64,000 nt of DNA, taken from CAJQPP01 sp963793465. Lineage in GTDB: Bacteria > Planctomycetota > Planctomycetia > Pirellulales > Pirellulaceae. The position numbers and the translations under genes are program-made. Within the stretch, counting starts at the first letter, position 1, and each line of letters begins with the position of its first letter. Location: NCBI GenBank assembly GCA_963793465.1, contig CAWCAJ010000005.1, positions 868,001 to 932,000 of the forward strand, in the 5' to 3' direction. Of the stretch, positions 29,573-38,733 are shown piece after piece. The notes under the pieces are model-generated. The model worked only from the letters and a program-made list of their open reading frames with translations, did not search any database and was not told the origin of the DNA.

Positions 29573-29676
29573 GGTCTGACCAGGTCGATTTGACAGGTGC
29601 CACTGCCGGCTTGCCCAGCAGCGTCGTTGCGAATCCAGCACCGTCCATTCTTTTCAGATCTGTCAGGCCACTAGCG
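29573..29676 (+). repeat. Dispersed ~103-bp repeat, copy 1
   Basis: Starts GGTCTGACCAGG and ends CAGATCTGTCAGGCCACTAG. It is about 80-85% identical by eye to copies at 36871-36973 and 40874-40976. The ends pair imperfectly (GGTCTG with CAGGCC). Its last bases contain the stop codon of the mtd gene on the other strand. Confidence 0.9.
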
Positions 29677-30570
29677 GCTTCCCGTGTTCGGGCCGGTCTT
29701 CAGTTCCTCACCCAACCGATAGATCTCTTCAATATCGAGGATCTGGTCGTGAGATTCGAAGAGCCTGACCAGGCATCGTTTGTGGATCTTCATTTTCAGA
29801 TCGCCGACTCCCACCGCGCCGTAGACTACCTTGTCACCGACTTGACTGCCAGCTGCGACCACATCGATTCCCTCGACGCCGGCGGGTGGCACCGCGTTCA
29901 GGTCGATGGCAACACGCAACGTGGGACTGTCCTGCCATTGTTGTTGACGCAACAGCTGGACACCGGCGGCGCCGGCCGCCAAAATCGCGTCGCACCCTTC
30001 CAGGAAACGATCATAGTCGTGGAGTCCTTCTGTGGCGGCCGGAGTCACCTGCATCTGCGAGTTGAATTTCCGCAATTCCTGGCACAATGCCTCAGCCCGT
30101 TGTGGATCGCGGGAAGCAACACGCACCAAGGCCCCTTGCTGGCCCAGTAATCGGGCGATCCGGCTACCTACGGAACCCGTGGCTGCCAACACGCCAACAG
30201 TCTTGCCGGCCGGTTGGAGATGTTGCCGGAGGCACAAGACGGCAGCCGCCGCCGTGGTATTGGCACCATTGGCGTCCAGCATGACGGAAACCCGTACCGG
30301 ACCAAAGAAGGTGTCCTTGACGGCTCGCAGGATCTGTTCGGCGCTTTGCACCCGGGATCCGCCAATAAAGATAGCTGTATGTCTAAGTGCCGAGCCGCCC
30401 CGCGTGAACATCGCGCCGTGCACCAATGGCGGTACATCGATGGGCTCGACCGCAGAATACGGCAGCAACTGGTCGATACCGGCATCCAGCGCCACCACCG
30501 AATCGAAAACACTGGGGTGCTGATCGGAGTCCAGCTGTATGAGGATTTTTTTGGGTTGTTGGGTATTCAT
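29671..30570 (-). CDS. mtdC: Methylene-tetrahydromethanopterin dehydrogenase (MtdA/B/C family)
   Basis: A 299-aa NAD(P)-dependent enzyme oxidising methylene-H4MPT to methenyl-H4MPT. N-terminal KKILIQLDSDQHPSVFDS, the pterin-site region DANGANTTAAAAVLCL and the dinucleotide motif GVLAATGSVGSRIARLLG followed by RVASRDPQRA are diagnostic. Planctomycetes are known to carry the MtdC class; I cannot separate MtdB from MtdC by eye. The ATG at 30570 is preferred to a TTG three bases before. There is no Shine-Dalgarno box; instead a terminator hairpin abuts the start. fae lies upstream on the same strand. Confidence 0.88.
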   Translation of the reverse strand: MNTQQPKKILIQLDSDQHPSVFDSVVALDAGIDQLLPYSAVEPIDVPPLVHGAMFTRGGSALRHTAIFIGGSRVQSAEQILRAVKDTFFGPVRVSVMLDANGANTTAAAAVLCLRQHLQPAGKTVGVLAATGSVGSRIARLLGQQGALVRVASRDPQRAEALCQELRKFNSQMQVTPAATEGLHDYDRFLEGCDAILAAGAAGVQLLRQQQWQDSPTLRVAIDLNAVPPAGVEGIDVVAAGSQVGDKVVYGAVGVGDLKMKIHKRCLVRLFESHDQILDIEEIYRLGEELKTGPNTGSR

Positions 30571-30604
30571 CAAAACAAAAAGCCCAGCTTCGGTGAAGTG
30601 GGCT
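30571..30604 (-). terminator. Terminator-like hairpin directly before the mtd start
   Basis: On the minus strand AGCCCA..CTTC pairs with GAAG..TGGGCT (one bulge, 3-nt loop), followed by TTTTTGTTTTG and immediately the ATG of mtd at 30570. It would terminate fae transcription or act as an attenuator for mtd. Confidence 0.8.
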
Positions 30605-30740
30605 GATTCGAAGTCAGGGAAAGCAGCGAAACGTAGCCTGCCGAAGTTGACTCACCCCCCCGGGGGTGCCTCGTCCGAACGAATTCGAGAGGTCATCGAA
30701 GCCCTTCAGGCAGATGCCGGTTGGCGGCCACTCGGTTGTT

Positions 30741-30766
30741 CAGAAGCCACGATCAGAAGCCACGAA
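30741..30766. repeat. 13-bp tandem duplication at the fae stop codon
   Basis: CAGAAGCCACGA occurs twice side by side (30741-30752 and 30754-30765). On the coding strand it repeats the last codons plus the TGA of fae (CGTGGCTTCTGA). Confidence 0.85.
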
Positions 30767-31250
30767 ACGGATGGGCAGCATCCGTTTTTCCGGCCAGCAT
30801 TTCGTCGACCGAGGGGCTGTTAGCCATGGCACTGGCAATCGCCATTTTGGTAGCTTCGTAATTGTAGTCGTGAATTTTCTTGTCATCTTCCGCTTCCGGG
30901 TGGATGAAAACACCGCACACGATGACCAGGTCTTCTGCCTGGCTCCTGGGGATCACGCCGGCTTCGACGCTGTCGGCGACAGCATTGGCAACCGCGGCCT
31001 GGGCGGGGCCGAACATTTGCACCGCCTGCTTCATGCCTTTGATCGTCACTTTGGTTACCATCACGGTGGCCGGTTTGACGGCCAGGTTGGGAGTCAGGAC
31101 AGCCAGCAGGTTGGTATGTCCTTCGCTTTGCCGGGCCAATGCGTTGGCAAATGCCACGCCTACCGGGCCATCCTTGCTGCCAATCAGCAAGTCGATGTGA
31201 GCAATTTCATTTCCGTCGCCAGCCAAGGCTTCGCCGATGTGCATTGACAT
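30753..31250 (-). CDS. fae: Formaldehyde-activating enzyme
   Basis: A 165-aa enzyme that condenses formaldehyde with H4MPT to methylene-H4MPT, the entry step of the H4MPT pathway. The catalytic histidine is H18 in AHIDLLIGSKDGPVG, equivalent to the known proton-donating His of Methylobacterium Fae. GMKQAVQMFGPAQAAVANAVADS is also typical. A GGAGATTG box precedes the ATG at 31250. It feeds the downstream dehydrogenase gene. Full length. Confidence 0.97.
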   Translation of the reverse strand: MSMHIGEALAGDGNEIAHIDLLIGSKDGPVGVAFANALARQSEGHTNLLAVLTPNLAVKPATVMVTKVTIKGMKQAVQMFGPAQAAVANAVADSVEAGVIPRSQAEDLVIVCGVFIHPEAEDDKKIHDYNYEATKMAIASAMANSPSVDEMLAGKTDAAHPFRGF

Positions 31251-31418
31251 TTACAATCTCCAATTTCTGTTCCCGAAATCCCCGGTGGGGATTCTACATG
31301 ATTTATGTGACGCTGAGCCTAGCAAACGGATTCCCAATTGCAACCCGAGCGCGGCAATCGGCACAATTTACGGTTTCCCGGGACGGTCTTCCTGTCCGGT
31401 AACCAGGGCCAGGATTCG

Positions 31419-32576
31419 ATGATGGATAGCCGGTTGCCTTTGCTGGTCGTGGCGGCCTCCTGCCGTGCGTTGGCCCGTTCGGTGACTGAAGCAGGCTACG
31501 CCTGTCGGGGTGTGGACCTGTTCGCCGATTGGGACACGCAACGGATCTGCCCCGTGGAACGAGTGCCCGATTTGCGGGCCGCCTTGAGGATCGCGGCCCA
31601 ACCTGCCGCGTCTGCCTGGACTGTGATCGGCAGCGGTCTGGAAAACCTGCTTTCCCAATCCGGGGCGTCGCATGGCGGGGCAACGGTTCGCCTGTGTGGA
31701 TCACCGCTGGAAGCGGTTGCCAAGTCCCGCGACCCGTTTGGGATGGCCCAGGCATTGGCGTCCGCGGGAATTCCGGCACTGCAGGTTCGCCGCGACTTTC
31801 CGCTCCGCGGTTCCTGGGTCAAGAAACCCCGCTGCTCCGGTGGCGGTGGCGGCGTTCGTCGGATCCGGGGCAGCGAACCCGTCCCGCCAACCTGTCCGGG
31901 CGAACCAGACGATGACTATTACTTCCAGCAATTCGCCGAGGGCCCAGTCTGGGGGGCCACTTTTCTGGCCCATGCCGGACAGTGCCAGTTGGTGGGCGTG
32001 TGCAGGCAGTATGCGACGCGGCTGCTGGGCGATCCCTTTATCTATCACGGATCGATCGGCCCGCACCGTTTGCCAACAGAAACCAGCGATCAGGTGCTTC
32101 AAATCGGTCGCACGGTGTCCCGATTCTGTGGCTTGATCGGGTGGTTCGGTGTGGATTTCGTATGGCAGCGGGGCGGGCAGCCACGGATGTTGGAGATTAA
32201 CCCCCGATATACGGCCTCCATGGAAATTCTGGAACGTGCAGCCAGGAAATCCCTGTTCCCTTACCACCTGGCGGCCAGCAGCAAGCTGCCCTCACCGCCG
32301 ACGTTGCCGCAGGGAACGTGGTGCGGACCGATGTTGGGTAAGCGGTATGTCTATTCGCGTGAGCCCTGGGTGCGATATGCCACTTCCAGCACAACCGCCC
32401 TGCTGCAATCGCTGTTCGAGCCGGCTCAGGTTTTTGTCACGGACATTCCAGAAGCCGGAACCCCGTTCCCGCCTGCTGCGCCGATTTGCACCGTTTGGGC
32501 AGAGGGCCAAACAGCAACGGAAATCATGAATCGACTGCAACGGACCGAGAGTCGTATCCTGGCAACCTTGCAATAA
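31419..32576 (+). CDS. ATP-grasp protein, probable H4MPT/methanofuran cofactor ligase
   Basis: A 385-aa ATP-grasp-fold protein. It has the ATP-binding lysine region SWVKKPRCSGGGGGVRRI near residues 138-155, the central YYFQQFAEGPVWGATFL and the metal-binding WFGVDFVWQ...MLEINPRYTASME. A similar ATP-grasp gene is part of H4MPT gene clusters of methylotrophs, and the archaeal MfnD of this fold attaches glutamate to tyramine in methanofuran synthesis. It is divergent from fae, 168 bp away. Fold is certain; the reaction is inferred from context. Confidence 0.75.
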   Translation: MMDSRLPLLVVAASCRALARSVTEAGYACRGVDLFADWDTQRICPVERVPDLRAALRIAAQPAASAWTVIGSGLENLLSQSGASHGGATVRLCGSPLEAVAKSRDPFGMAQALASAGIPALQVRRDFPLRGSWVKKPRCSGGGGGVRRIRGSEPVPPTCPGEPDDDYYFQQFAEGPVWGATFLAHAGQCQLVGVCRQYATRLLGDPFIYHGSIGPHRLPTETSDQVLQIGRTVSRFCGLIGWFGVDFVWQRGGQPRMLEINPRYTASMEILERAARKSLFPYHLAASSKLPSPPTLPQGTWCGPMLGKRYVYSREPWVRYATSSTTALLQSLFEPAQVFVTDIPEAGTPFPPAAPICTVWAEGQTATEIMNRLQRTESRILATLQ

Positions 32577-32603
32577 AAAAGCCGCTGCGAAAAACGCAAC
32601 GGC
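32575..32603 (-). terminator. Rho-independent terminator of rimI
   Basis: On the minus strand GCCGTTGCG pairs with CGCAGCGGC (one mismatch) across a TTTTT loop, followed by TTTTTTATTG. It overlaps the stop of the convergent ATP-grasp gene. Confidence 0.85.
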
Positions 32604-32626
32604 GTGGTCCATTGACGAGTGCAGCA

Positions 32627-33145
32627 TCAGCCGGCGAAGCGGGCAATCCGGTTGACGGGATCGACGGATTCAGCGACGGAACGTAGCCGATAATGCATCA
32701 CATAGGCATCTTCGGTCGTGTCATCATAGTAGTCCCGCAAAACGGACATGGCACGGAATCCAAGGTTCTTGAAAAAGATCTGGGCAGCCAGATTGGTTTC
32801 TCGAACTTCCAGGACAATGCGGCTGCGGCGTTGTTGGGACAGTTTGCCAATCAGTTTCTCCGCCATCTGACGACCGATGCTCCGCCGACGATGGTCGGGT
32901 CGCACAGCGAAATTCAGGATGTGCAGCTGATTCTTGTGCAATTCATAGATCATGAAACCGACGATGCGGTTGTCATGTTCGGCGACCATGCCAATGCAAT
33001 TTCGCTGACGCAAGCAGCGAATGAAGTCCTCTTCCGACCAGGGGAACTCGAAGCTTCCCTGTTCGATGTTGAGCACTTCCGGCATGTCCCGGCGAATCAT
33101 CCAGCGGATGTGGATGTTAATTCCATAATCGGTAATCGAATCCAT
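32627..33145 (-). CDS. rimI: RimI-type GNAT N-acetyltransferase
   Basis: A 172-aa acetyltransferase. IRRDMPEVLNIEQGSFEFPWSEEDF at the N-terminus, the acetyl-CoA loop RPDHRRRSIGRQMAEKLI and the late NLAAQIFFKNLGF fit the RimI family, which acetylates the N-terminal alanine of ribosomal protein S18. Substrate specificity is not proven by sequence alone. It ends at a clear terminator. Confidence 0.85.
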   Translation of the reverse strand: MDSITDYGINIHIRWMIRRDMPEVLNIEQGSFEFPWSEEDFIRCLRQRNCIGMVAEHDNRIVGFMIYELHKNQLHILNFAVRPDHRRRSIGRQMAEKLIGKLSQQRRSRIVLEVRETNLAAQIFFKNLGFRAMSVLRDYYDDTTEDAYVMHYRLRSVAESVDPVNRIARFAG

Positions 33146-33608
33146 CGTGGACTCCTGTTCCTCGCCGACCGATCGGAGAGGGTGGTTTCGGTTTCCTTAC
33201 CTAAATCCAACGCGGTGTTTGGTGAACCACCCTGTACTGATTTGCGGAGGAGAATGTTCCATGGCAAATCAGAAGTGGCGTGTTTCGCCTCCCAACCGGA
33301 CTAACAGTAACAAATGATTTCAAGCGTGCCAAGGCTGAGTTTTGGCTGAAAATAAACTCCTTGATCAACAGCAGAATTGCCGCCGCTAGCGATGAGGGTC
33401 CGGTGGGCTGGACGACTCCGGGGATCAGCAGCCCCGGCACCAGCGGCGGGCCAACGGAGACCCCGTCTACATTCGAATCGGTGGTTTCGGTCGCCTAATC
33501 GACATGGGTCGCAACGCAGCCCAAAATTTGAAAATCGAGTGGAATTGGATGGCGATTCACTGTATGCAAGGGTTCTACCCATCATTACCTTGAGTTCCCG
33601 CACGAGCG
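33146..33608. other. Intergenic region, rimI / glycosyltransferase
   Basis: About 463 bp between divergent genes. Short open frames here have no family features. No repeat or terminator was recognised. Confidence 0.5.
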
Positions 33609-34877
33609 ATGTTGCCTTTTTTGTTTACGACTTTCGCGTTGACCACGCTGCTGTGGATGGCGTTTTCCTTGCTGCTCGCCTGGGAAAACCGTCGTTATAG
33701 CCTCGTGCGACTCGCCCAGCCTGTGCGTCTTCGCCGCCGCGAACACCGCGTCGCCGTGTTGCTCCCTTGCAAAGGAGACGATGGGGACCTGCAAAGCAAC
33801 CTGGCAGCATTCTTCGGCCAAAAACATCCCAATTTTGAAATTCGCGTGATCGTCGAATCGATGCAGGATGCCGCGGTCCCGGTTTTCCAGCGTGTTCAAA
33901 AATGCCATCCGGAAGTGGATTCCCAGTTGATTGTCGCCGGGCAATCGACAAGCGACGGTCAGAAGGTGCATAATCTGCGGGTTGCTACCAGGGAACTCCC
34001 CCCAACCGTAAAAATTCTGGCGTTTGCCGACGCCGATATCTGCCCCGATCCCCACTGGTTGCAATCGCTGTCAATTCGGGTGGCACAATCCAAGGATACG
34101 GCAGCGTTCACCGGATATCGCTGGATGTTGCCCGAACGCAACTCACTGGCCAACTGGATGGTCTACTCGATCAACTCGTCGGTGGCGGGAACGCTGGGAG
34201 CCGGAAAACACTTTTTGATTTGGGGTGGATCCTGGGCGATCCGCCGGGAGAAGTTTGAAGCGCTGGGTATTCGCGATGCCTGGAAGGGTACCTTGAGCGA
34301 CGACCTGGTGGCCTCCCGCGTAATCCACGGGGTTGCCGGGAATGTGCGATTTGCCCCCTGTTGTCTTTGCGTGACTCGTTTTGATATGGGTTGGTCGTCG
34401 GCGTTGGAATTTCTGCGTCGCCAATACCTGATTGGCAGAAAATACGCTTCTCACATGTTTTGGCCGACGTATCTGGTGTTGGCCGCCAACGTAATGACCT
34501 GGTGGCTCCTGATTGGAATGGCCATCTTTAGTAGCGGCGTGTTGGCATGGGTCGCCCTGTCAGCCGCCGTTTTGATATATGCCGTCAATATGTTCAAAGC
34601 CGGTCTCCGGCAATCCGTGTTCCACCGCAAGGATCCCGTCGAGTACGAGGCGCACCGGCCGGCCGCCTGGTTTGACATCCTGGCCAGCCCAATCGTGATG
34701 ACGTTCAATTGGCTGGTGATGAGCTTTTCCCTGTTTGGCAGCCGGATTTGCTGGCGTGGGAATCACTATTTCATTGCTGGCGACGGGCAAATCAGGTTAT
34801 TAAACGTCCCTGCGGGAGAGTTGCCCACTGAACACGCGGGACGCGGGATCGACACAGATCAGAAACGGGCGGCTTGA
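33609..34877 (+). CDS. Membrane glycosyltransferase, family 2 (ceramide glucosyltransferase-like)
   Basis: A 422-aa protein with one N-terminal helix (about residues 1-22), a GT-A domain and three or more C-terminal helices. Motifs are VAVLLPCKGDD, the metal-binding FADADICPDP and WGGSWAIRREKFE followed by SDDLVASR, and a QxxRW-like RRQYLIGRK. This arrangement resembles GT21/HpnI-type enzymes that glycosylate lipids on the cytoplasmic face. The next gene, 75 bp on, is a radical SAM protein, so both may modify the same lipid or glycan. Confidence 0.87.
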   Translation: MLPFLFTTFALTTLLWMAFSLLLAWENRRYSLVRLAQPVRLRRREHRVAVLLPCKGDDGDLQSNLAAFFGQKHPNFEIRVIVESMQDAAVPVFQRVQKCHPEVDSQLIVAGQSTSDGQKVHNLRVATRELPPTVKILAFADADICPDPHWLQSLSIRVAQSKDTAAFTGYRWMLPERNSLANWMVYSINSSVAGTLGAGKHFLIWGGSWAIRREKFEALGIRDAWKGTLSDDLVASRVIHGVAGNVRFAPCCLCVTRFDMGWSSALEFLRRQYLIGRKYASHMFWPTYLVLAANVMTWWLLIGMAIFSSGVLAWVALSAAVLIYAVNMFKAGLRQSVFHRKDPVEYEAHRPAAWFDILASPIVMTFNWLVMSFSLFGSRICWRGNHYFIAGDGQIRLLNVPAGELPTEHAGRGIDTDQKRAA

Positions 34878-34952
34878 CATTGCCGCTCGTCGGCAAGATG
34901 AACCAAGCGAACAGAACCAAGTCAACAGAACCCGAGGAAAAGGAATTCTTTC

Positions 34953-36344
34953 ATGTTAAAAGTCGCCATGTGGGATACGCGTCGCAACGACGCACAAAAG
35001 GATTTTGCGGGAGGCATGGGTGTGGGTATGCATCCCGGTGGCGGCGGGCTGCGGGGCCGCGTGATACGCAGGATGTATATGCGAGACCACCGACCGGTGG
35101 CCATGAACTTCGCCTATCTGGGCGCTGTCCTCAAGAAACTGGGACATCGTGCGGTGTACCTGGAAGACGAACTGGTCCGTGCCGATGTTTACTTTTTCAA
35201 TCCCTCCCTGGTGACATTGGAGTTTGAGCGGCAGGCCATCTCCCAGGTGGCCCGCAAATACCCGGAGGCCCCAATTTTCGTTACCGGGTCGGTGGCCTAT
35301 GCGTTGCCTCATCTGTTTACGGAATTGGGTGCCCGGGTTATCAAGGGTGAGCCGGAGCAGTTGCTGTATCAGTGGGACCAGGTGATTCAGTCCACGGAAG
35401 ATGTGGTGGAAGTGGGCTCGGTTCAGGACCTGGATGATCTACCCTTTCCCGACTGGTCGCTTTTTCAATGGCGACGCTTTCGCATCAAGTACGACTTTTG
35501 GCGGTTCCCTACGGCCCTGATCCAGCAGAGCCGCGGTTGCACGTTCAAATGCAACTACTGCCCCTACATCATGATCGAGAGTAAAACGCGTTTTCGATCT
35601 CCGGAGTCCGTATTGGAAGAAATCCGCTGGGGTCAGAAACGGTACGGCTTCGAGTCTTTCAAGTTCCGCGACCCGCTGTTTGGTTTGAATCGCAAGAAAG
35701 CACTGATGTTGGCCGAAGGCATCGGCAAATTGAAAAAGAAGATCCAGTTTTCCATTGAGACCCGCATTGACTTGATGAAACTGGAAACCCTGAAGGTGTT
35801 GAAAGACGCGGGACTCACCGCCATCACCGTTGGCATCGAAACCCCCAGCGAAGAAACGCTCCGCAAGTACAGTCGGCAGCCCATCAACGACGACAAGCAG
35901 CGCGAATTCGTGGCTCGTTGTCGAGAAATGGGCATTCGCACCGTGGCCGGTTTCATGGTCGGTTTCCCGGAAGATACGGAAGACAGCATCCTGTCCGTGA
36001 TGGACTATGCCCGGCGGGTGAATCCCACATTCGCCAACTTTAACATCGTGACTCCTTATCCGGGCACCCAGTTTCACGACCTCGTGCAAGATCAGATATC
36101 CGATTTCGACTATTCCAAGTACAGCGTTTACCAGCCGGTGATGAAGTACCAGAACCTGACCTCGCAGCGGGTCTCCGAGTTGCACGCTTTGTGCTTCAAC
36201 AAATTCTATTTTAGAAGCCGATACTTCGTGGATAATGCCAGGTTGCTTTGGCCCCAAATCAACCGCTTCCGCCGTCCCGTCCACGGGACCCCATCGCGGG
36301 CTCCGCTGCGTGATCCAGCGGGTATCGAAAAGCGAGCGGCCTGA
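34953..36344 (+). CDS. B12-binding-type radical SAM protein
   Basis: A 463-aa protein. The N-terminal 150 residues have a Rossmann-like cobalamin-binding-domain layout (MNFAYLGAVLKKLGH, PIFVTGSVAYALP, IKGEPEQLL). The radical SAM domain has the [4Fe-4S] motif C-x3-C-x2-C in SRGCTFKCNYCPY (about residues 196-202), then RFRSPESVLEEI, ITVGIETPSEETLRKY and GFMVGFPEDTEDS. Such enzymes often methylate or rearrange lipids, hopanoids or natural products. It is co-directional with the glycosyltransferase and probably in one operon. The reaction is unknown; the B12 site has no clear DxHxxG motif. Confidence 0.85.
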   Translation: MLKVAMWDTRRNDAQKDFAGGMGVGMHPGGGGLRGRVIRRMYMRDHRPVAMNFAYLGAVLKKLGHRAVYLEDELVRADVYFFNPSLVTLEFERQAISQVARKYPEAPIFVTGSVAYALPHLFTELGARVIKGEPEQLLYQWDQVIQSTEDVVEVGSVQDLDDLPFPDWSLFQWRRFRIKYDFWRFPTALIQQSRGCTFKCNYCPYIMIESKTRFRSPESVLEEIRWGQKRYGFESFKFRDPLFGLNRKKALMLAEGIGKLKKKIQFSIETRIDLMKLETLKVLKDAGLTAITVGIETPSEETLRKYSRQPINDDKQREFVARCREMGIRTVAGFMVGFPEDTEDSILSVMDYARRVNPTFANFNIVTPYPGTQFHDLVQDQISDFDYSKYSVYQPVMKYQNLTSQRVSELHALCFNKFYFRSRYFVDNARLLWPQINRFRRPVHGTPSRAPLRDPAGIEKRAA

Positions 36345-36612
36345 TTGGATGACGCCCCGGTGACGTTGCTCCACGTTCCCAGCTGTCTCGTTTTGCTCGA
36401 GCAGAGCCTACCCAGCCAAATTGTCCGCTGCACGGCGGCACGCAGCGAATGGACTCTAATTGCGGCGAGGGACCAATTGCGGCAGCCAGACAGTGCGGTC
36501 GATTTTGAACCCGCTTCGATCTTGAATCGGTTTGCAATGAGCGATTCCGCACTCAGGGGGCCACAGTCATACGGGGCTGCTGTGACAAACGTGGCGGATT
36601 CGAGTGGGGACA

Positions 36613-36644
36613 AGTGTGGGACCGGTGTGGGACCGGTGTGGGAC
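36613..36644. repeat. Tandem GTGTGGGACCG repeat
   Basis: Two exact 11-bp units followed by a third ending GGGACA. Confidence 0.85.
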
Positions 36645-36870
36645 AGCCTGTGGCGGGTCTGACGCGGGACCCCCGGTAACGAAAGACCGCAGTCGGCGGC
36701 TGAGCGGCAGGCAAACAGGTTTCGGCTGCCCTTGGAGGGTCAACTTTCTGATGAAATCCTGCACAAATTCGATTTGTTGGATAAAATGAAAGGGCGGTCC
36801 AAATGAAACGGCCGGCCAATTGCTGGCATGTCAAAGCCGCGACCTGCGAACGTTCGCCAACCAACCGAGC

Positions 36871-36973
36871 GGTCTGGCCAGGTTGATCTGACGGGTGCCC
36901 CTGCCGGCTTGCCCAGCAGGTTCGTTGCGAATTCAGCACGGTCCATTCAATTCAGATCTGACAGGCCACCAGG
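36871..36973 (+). repeat. Dispersed ~103-bp repeat, copy 2
   Basis: Starts GGTCTGGCCAGG and ends CAGATCTGACAGGCCACCAG; same orientation as copies 1 and 3. Its core CTGCCGGCTTGCCCAGCAG is identical to copy 1. Confidence 0.92.
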
Positions 36974-37061
36974 GATCCAGAACTCAACCTCGCAAATAGC
37001 GGTGCAAACAGCAGTGCAGTGACTGGCACCGATTCGATTATCCAATAACCCCGGTAATACC

Positions 37062-38660
37062 ATGAAATTTTCCAAATTATTGTCGCTCGTTCTGGCATGC
37101 CTTGGCTCGACGGTTGGTTCCGTCGTGGCTCAGGACGACTGGGCCGGTCTGCTCAAACACCTGCCAGCGGATTCCAACTCGGTATTCCTGATTAATGGAA
37201 AGGCCCTGAAGGAAGCACCGCCTGCGGTCATGGAAAAGTGGCAAACGGCATATTCTGCATCCCACACCGGATCTCCGCTGGCTTTGCCGGAAGGGGTAAC
37301 CTACGTGGCCATGTCGACGGAGTTTGAGTTGCAGCACATGTCACCTTTGAGCCAAGTCGTGGTCCTGCAATTGGAAACCGCGGTCACGGCCGAGGCGATT
37401 GCCAAGGCCCGCGATGGCGTCGTGGATCAGATCGATCAACAAACCCTGGTCTGGATCAGGGATGCGTGCGTCTTCGTCGATTCCGAAAAACAGGTGACGG
37501 TCGTCTCACCCTTGAATCGCCAATCGGCCGCCCGATGGTTACGAAATGCACAAGCAGAAAACTCTCCATCGCTCTCACCCTATCTGAGTGAAGTGGCCAC
37601 CGCTTTTCCGGGAAGTGATCCGCAAATCGTCATGGCCGTGGATCTTTCCAATTTGTTTTCTCAAGCCGTTGTCCGTAGTGCCGTGGAACGGGCCACGTTT
37701 TTCGAGGGCGGCGATTTCAATGAACTGACACGGGTCTTGACCAGTGTGCGTGGCGTGACGATCGAAAGCGAAATGGTATTTGAGTCCTGCGCGATTTCCA
37801 TCGATTTCGGCGAGGACATTGACGCTTTAAAACCCTATGCCCGGGATTTTGTGAACAAGGTACTGTCCGTGGCCGGCGCCAAGTTGGGTGATCCCGACAG
37901 CTGGAAACTGGATGTGTTCAAAAAACGAATCCTGTTGACCGGCAAGCTGACGCCCAGCATCATGCAGCGTATCTTCAGCCTGAATACGTTGGGTGGTGTC
38001 GCTGGCCAGGGCCGTTTGGCCGCCGGCGAAACGGATGCGGCGGCCAATCCACAGGACAACGAACAGACAGGTGCCGGTGATGATTCTGCCCAGTCTTCCA
38101 CGCGGCCGTCAGCCAAGGACCGCCTGGCTCAGAGCAAACTGAAGAGGGAGATTCGCGCCAATCAACGTTATTTCAAAAAGATCACGGATATGTTGGAGGA
38201 TCTCGGCCAGGGACACTCGACCAACACCCTGAATGACGATGCCTTGTGGATCAGCAACTACGTGCGGGCTTTGGAATCACTTCCGGTTCAAGGCATTGAT
38301 CCGATGTTATTGAAACATGGAAAGTACGTGTCCCGTTCCCTGGAGAGCATTGTCGGTACCCTGCATATGACGGGTTCTCGAATTGTCGAGCAGCAGCGTG
38401 GCAATTTTGGCATGGATGACGTAGAAGTGACCGCTGTCCCCACCAACCGTACCAATTACGGTGGGCATGTCCGATACCGATACGCTCCGATGTTCAGCGG
38501 GTACATTAACCCCGGCAGTCGAACCCAGGAAGACTTCGCGATTCAGGATCGTGAAATTGGGCAAGCCAATGCCACGGCTTCGGATATCCTCGGCCAGGTC
38601 TATCAGGATCATGAGAACGTCCGGCAAGCGTTGTCTCAAAAATACGGGGTCGAATTTTAA
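37062..38660 (+). CDS. Secreted protein, paralogue of the protein at 52100-53656
   Basis: A 532-aa protein with a signal peptide (MKFSKLLSLVLACLGSTVGS, cleavage after VVA). No known domain was recognised. Three blocks match the other copy: LTSVRGVTIE...ISIDFGEDIDALKPY (about residues 226-260), NQRYFKKITDMLEDL (about 367) with ALESLPVQGIDPMLLKHGKYV, and a Tyr/Gly-rich block GGHVRYRYAPMFSGY near 467. The protein is probably periplasmic or surface-located. The family seems planctomycete-specific, but this is a judgement from memory. Confidence 0.75.
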   Translation: MKFSKLLSLVLACLGSTVGSVVAQDDWAGLLKHLPADSNSVFLINGKALKEAPPAVMEKWQTAYSASHTGSPLALPEGVTYVAMSTEFELQHMSPLSQVVVLQLETAVTAEAIAKARDGVVDQIDQQTLVWIRDACVFVDSEKQVTVVSPLNRQSAARWLRNAQAENSPSLSPYLSEVATAFPGSDPQIVMAVDLSNLFSQAVVRSAVERATFFEGGDFNELTRVLTSVRGVTIESEMVFESCAISIDFGEDIDALKPYARDFVNKVLSVAGAKLGDPDSWKLDVFKKRILLTGKLTPSIMQRIFSLNTLGGVAGQGRLAAGETDAAANPQDNEQTGAGDDSAQSSTRPSAKDRLAQSKLKREIRANQRYFKKITDMLEDLGQGHSTNTLNDDALWISNYVRALESLPVQGIDPMLLKHGKYVSRSLESIVGTLHMTGSRIVEQQRGNFGMDDVEVTAVPTNRTNYGGHVRYRYAPMFSGYINPGSRTQEDFAIQDREIGQANATASDILGQVYQDHENVRQALSQKYGVEF

Positions 38661-38733
38661 GGCGGCACACGGTGACTTACTCCGCATTTTTGAGCTGCAG
38701 GGCAACCTGCTGGGGCGGTCTGACCGGGATCCC

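Larger units (their letters stand above)
36345..37061. other. Long intergenic region with repeats
   Basis: About 717 bp without a convincing gene. It contains a tandem GTGTGGGACCG repeat (36613-36644) and copy 2 of the ~103-bp dispersed repeat (36871-36973). Confidence 0.7.

Noticed and set aside
29201..29641. Similar small frames (WASRQWHxSxxPGQT) at 29.6, 36.9 and 40.9 kb as a protein family
   Set aside because: They are translations of the ~103-bp dispersed repeat; different lengths, no common start, no ribosome-binding site.
35439..36374. 311-residue antisense frame over the radical SAM gene
   Set aside because: Shadow of a well-supported gene; no recognisable domain.
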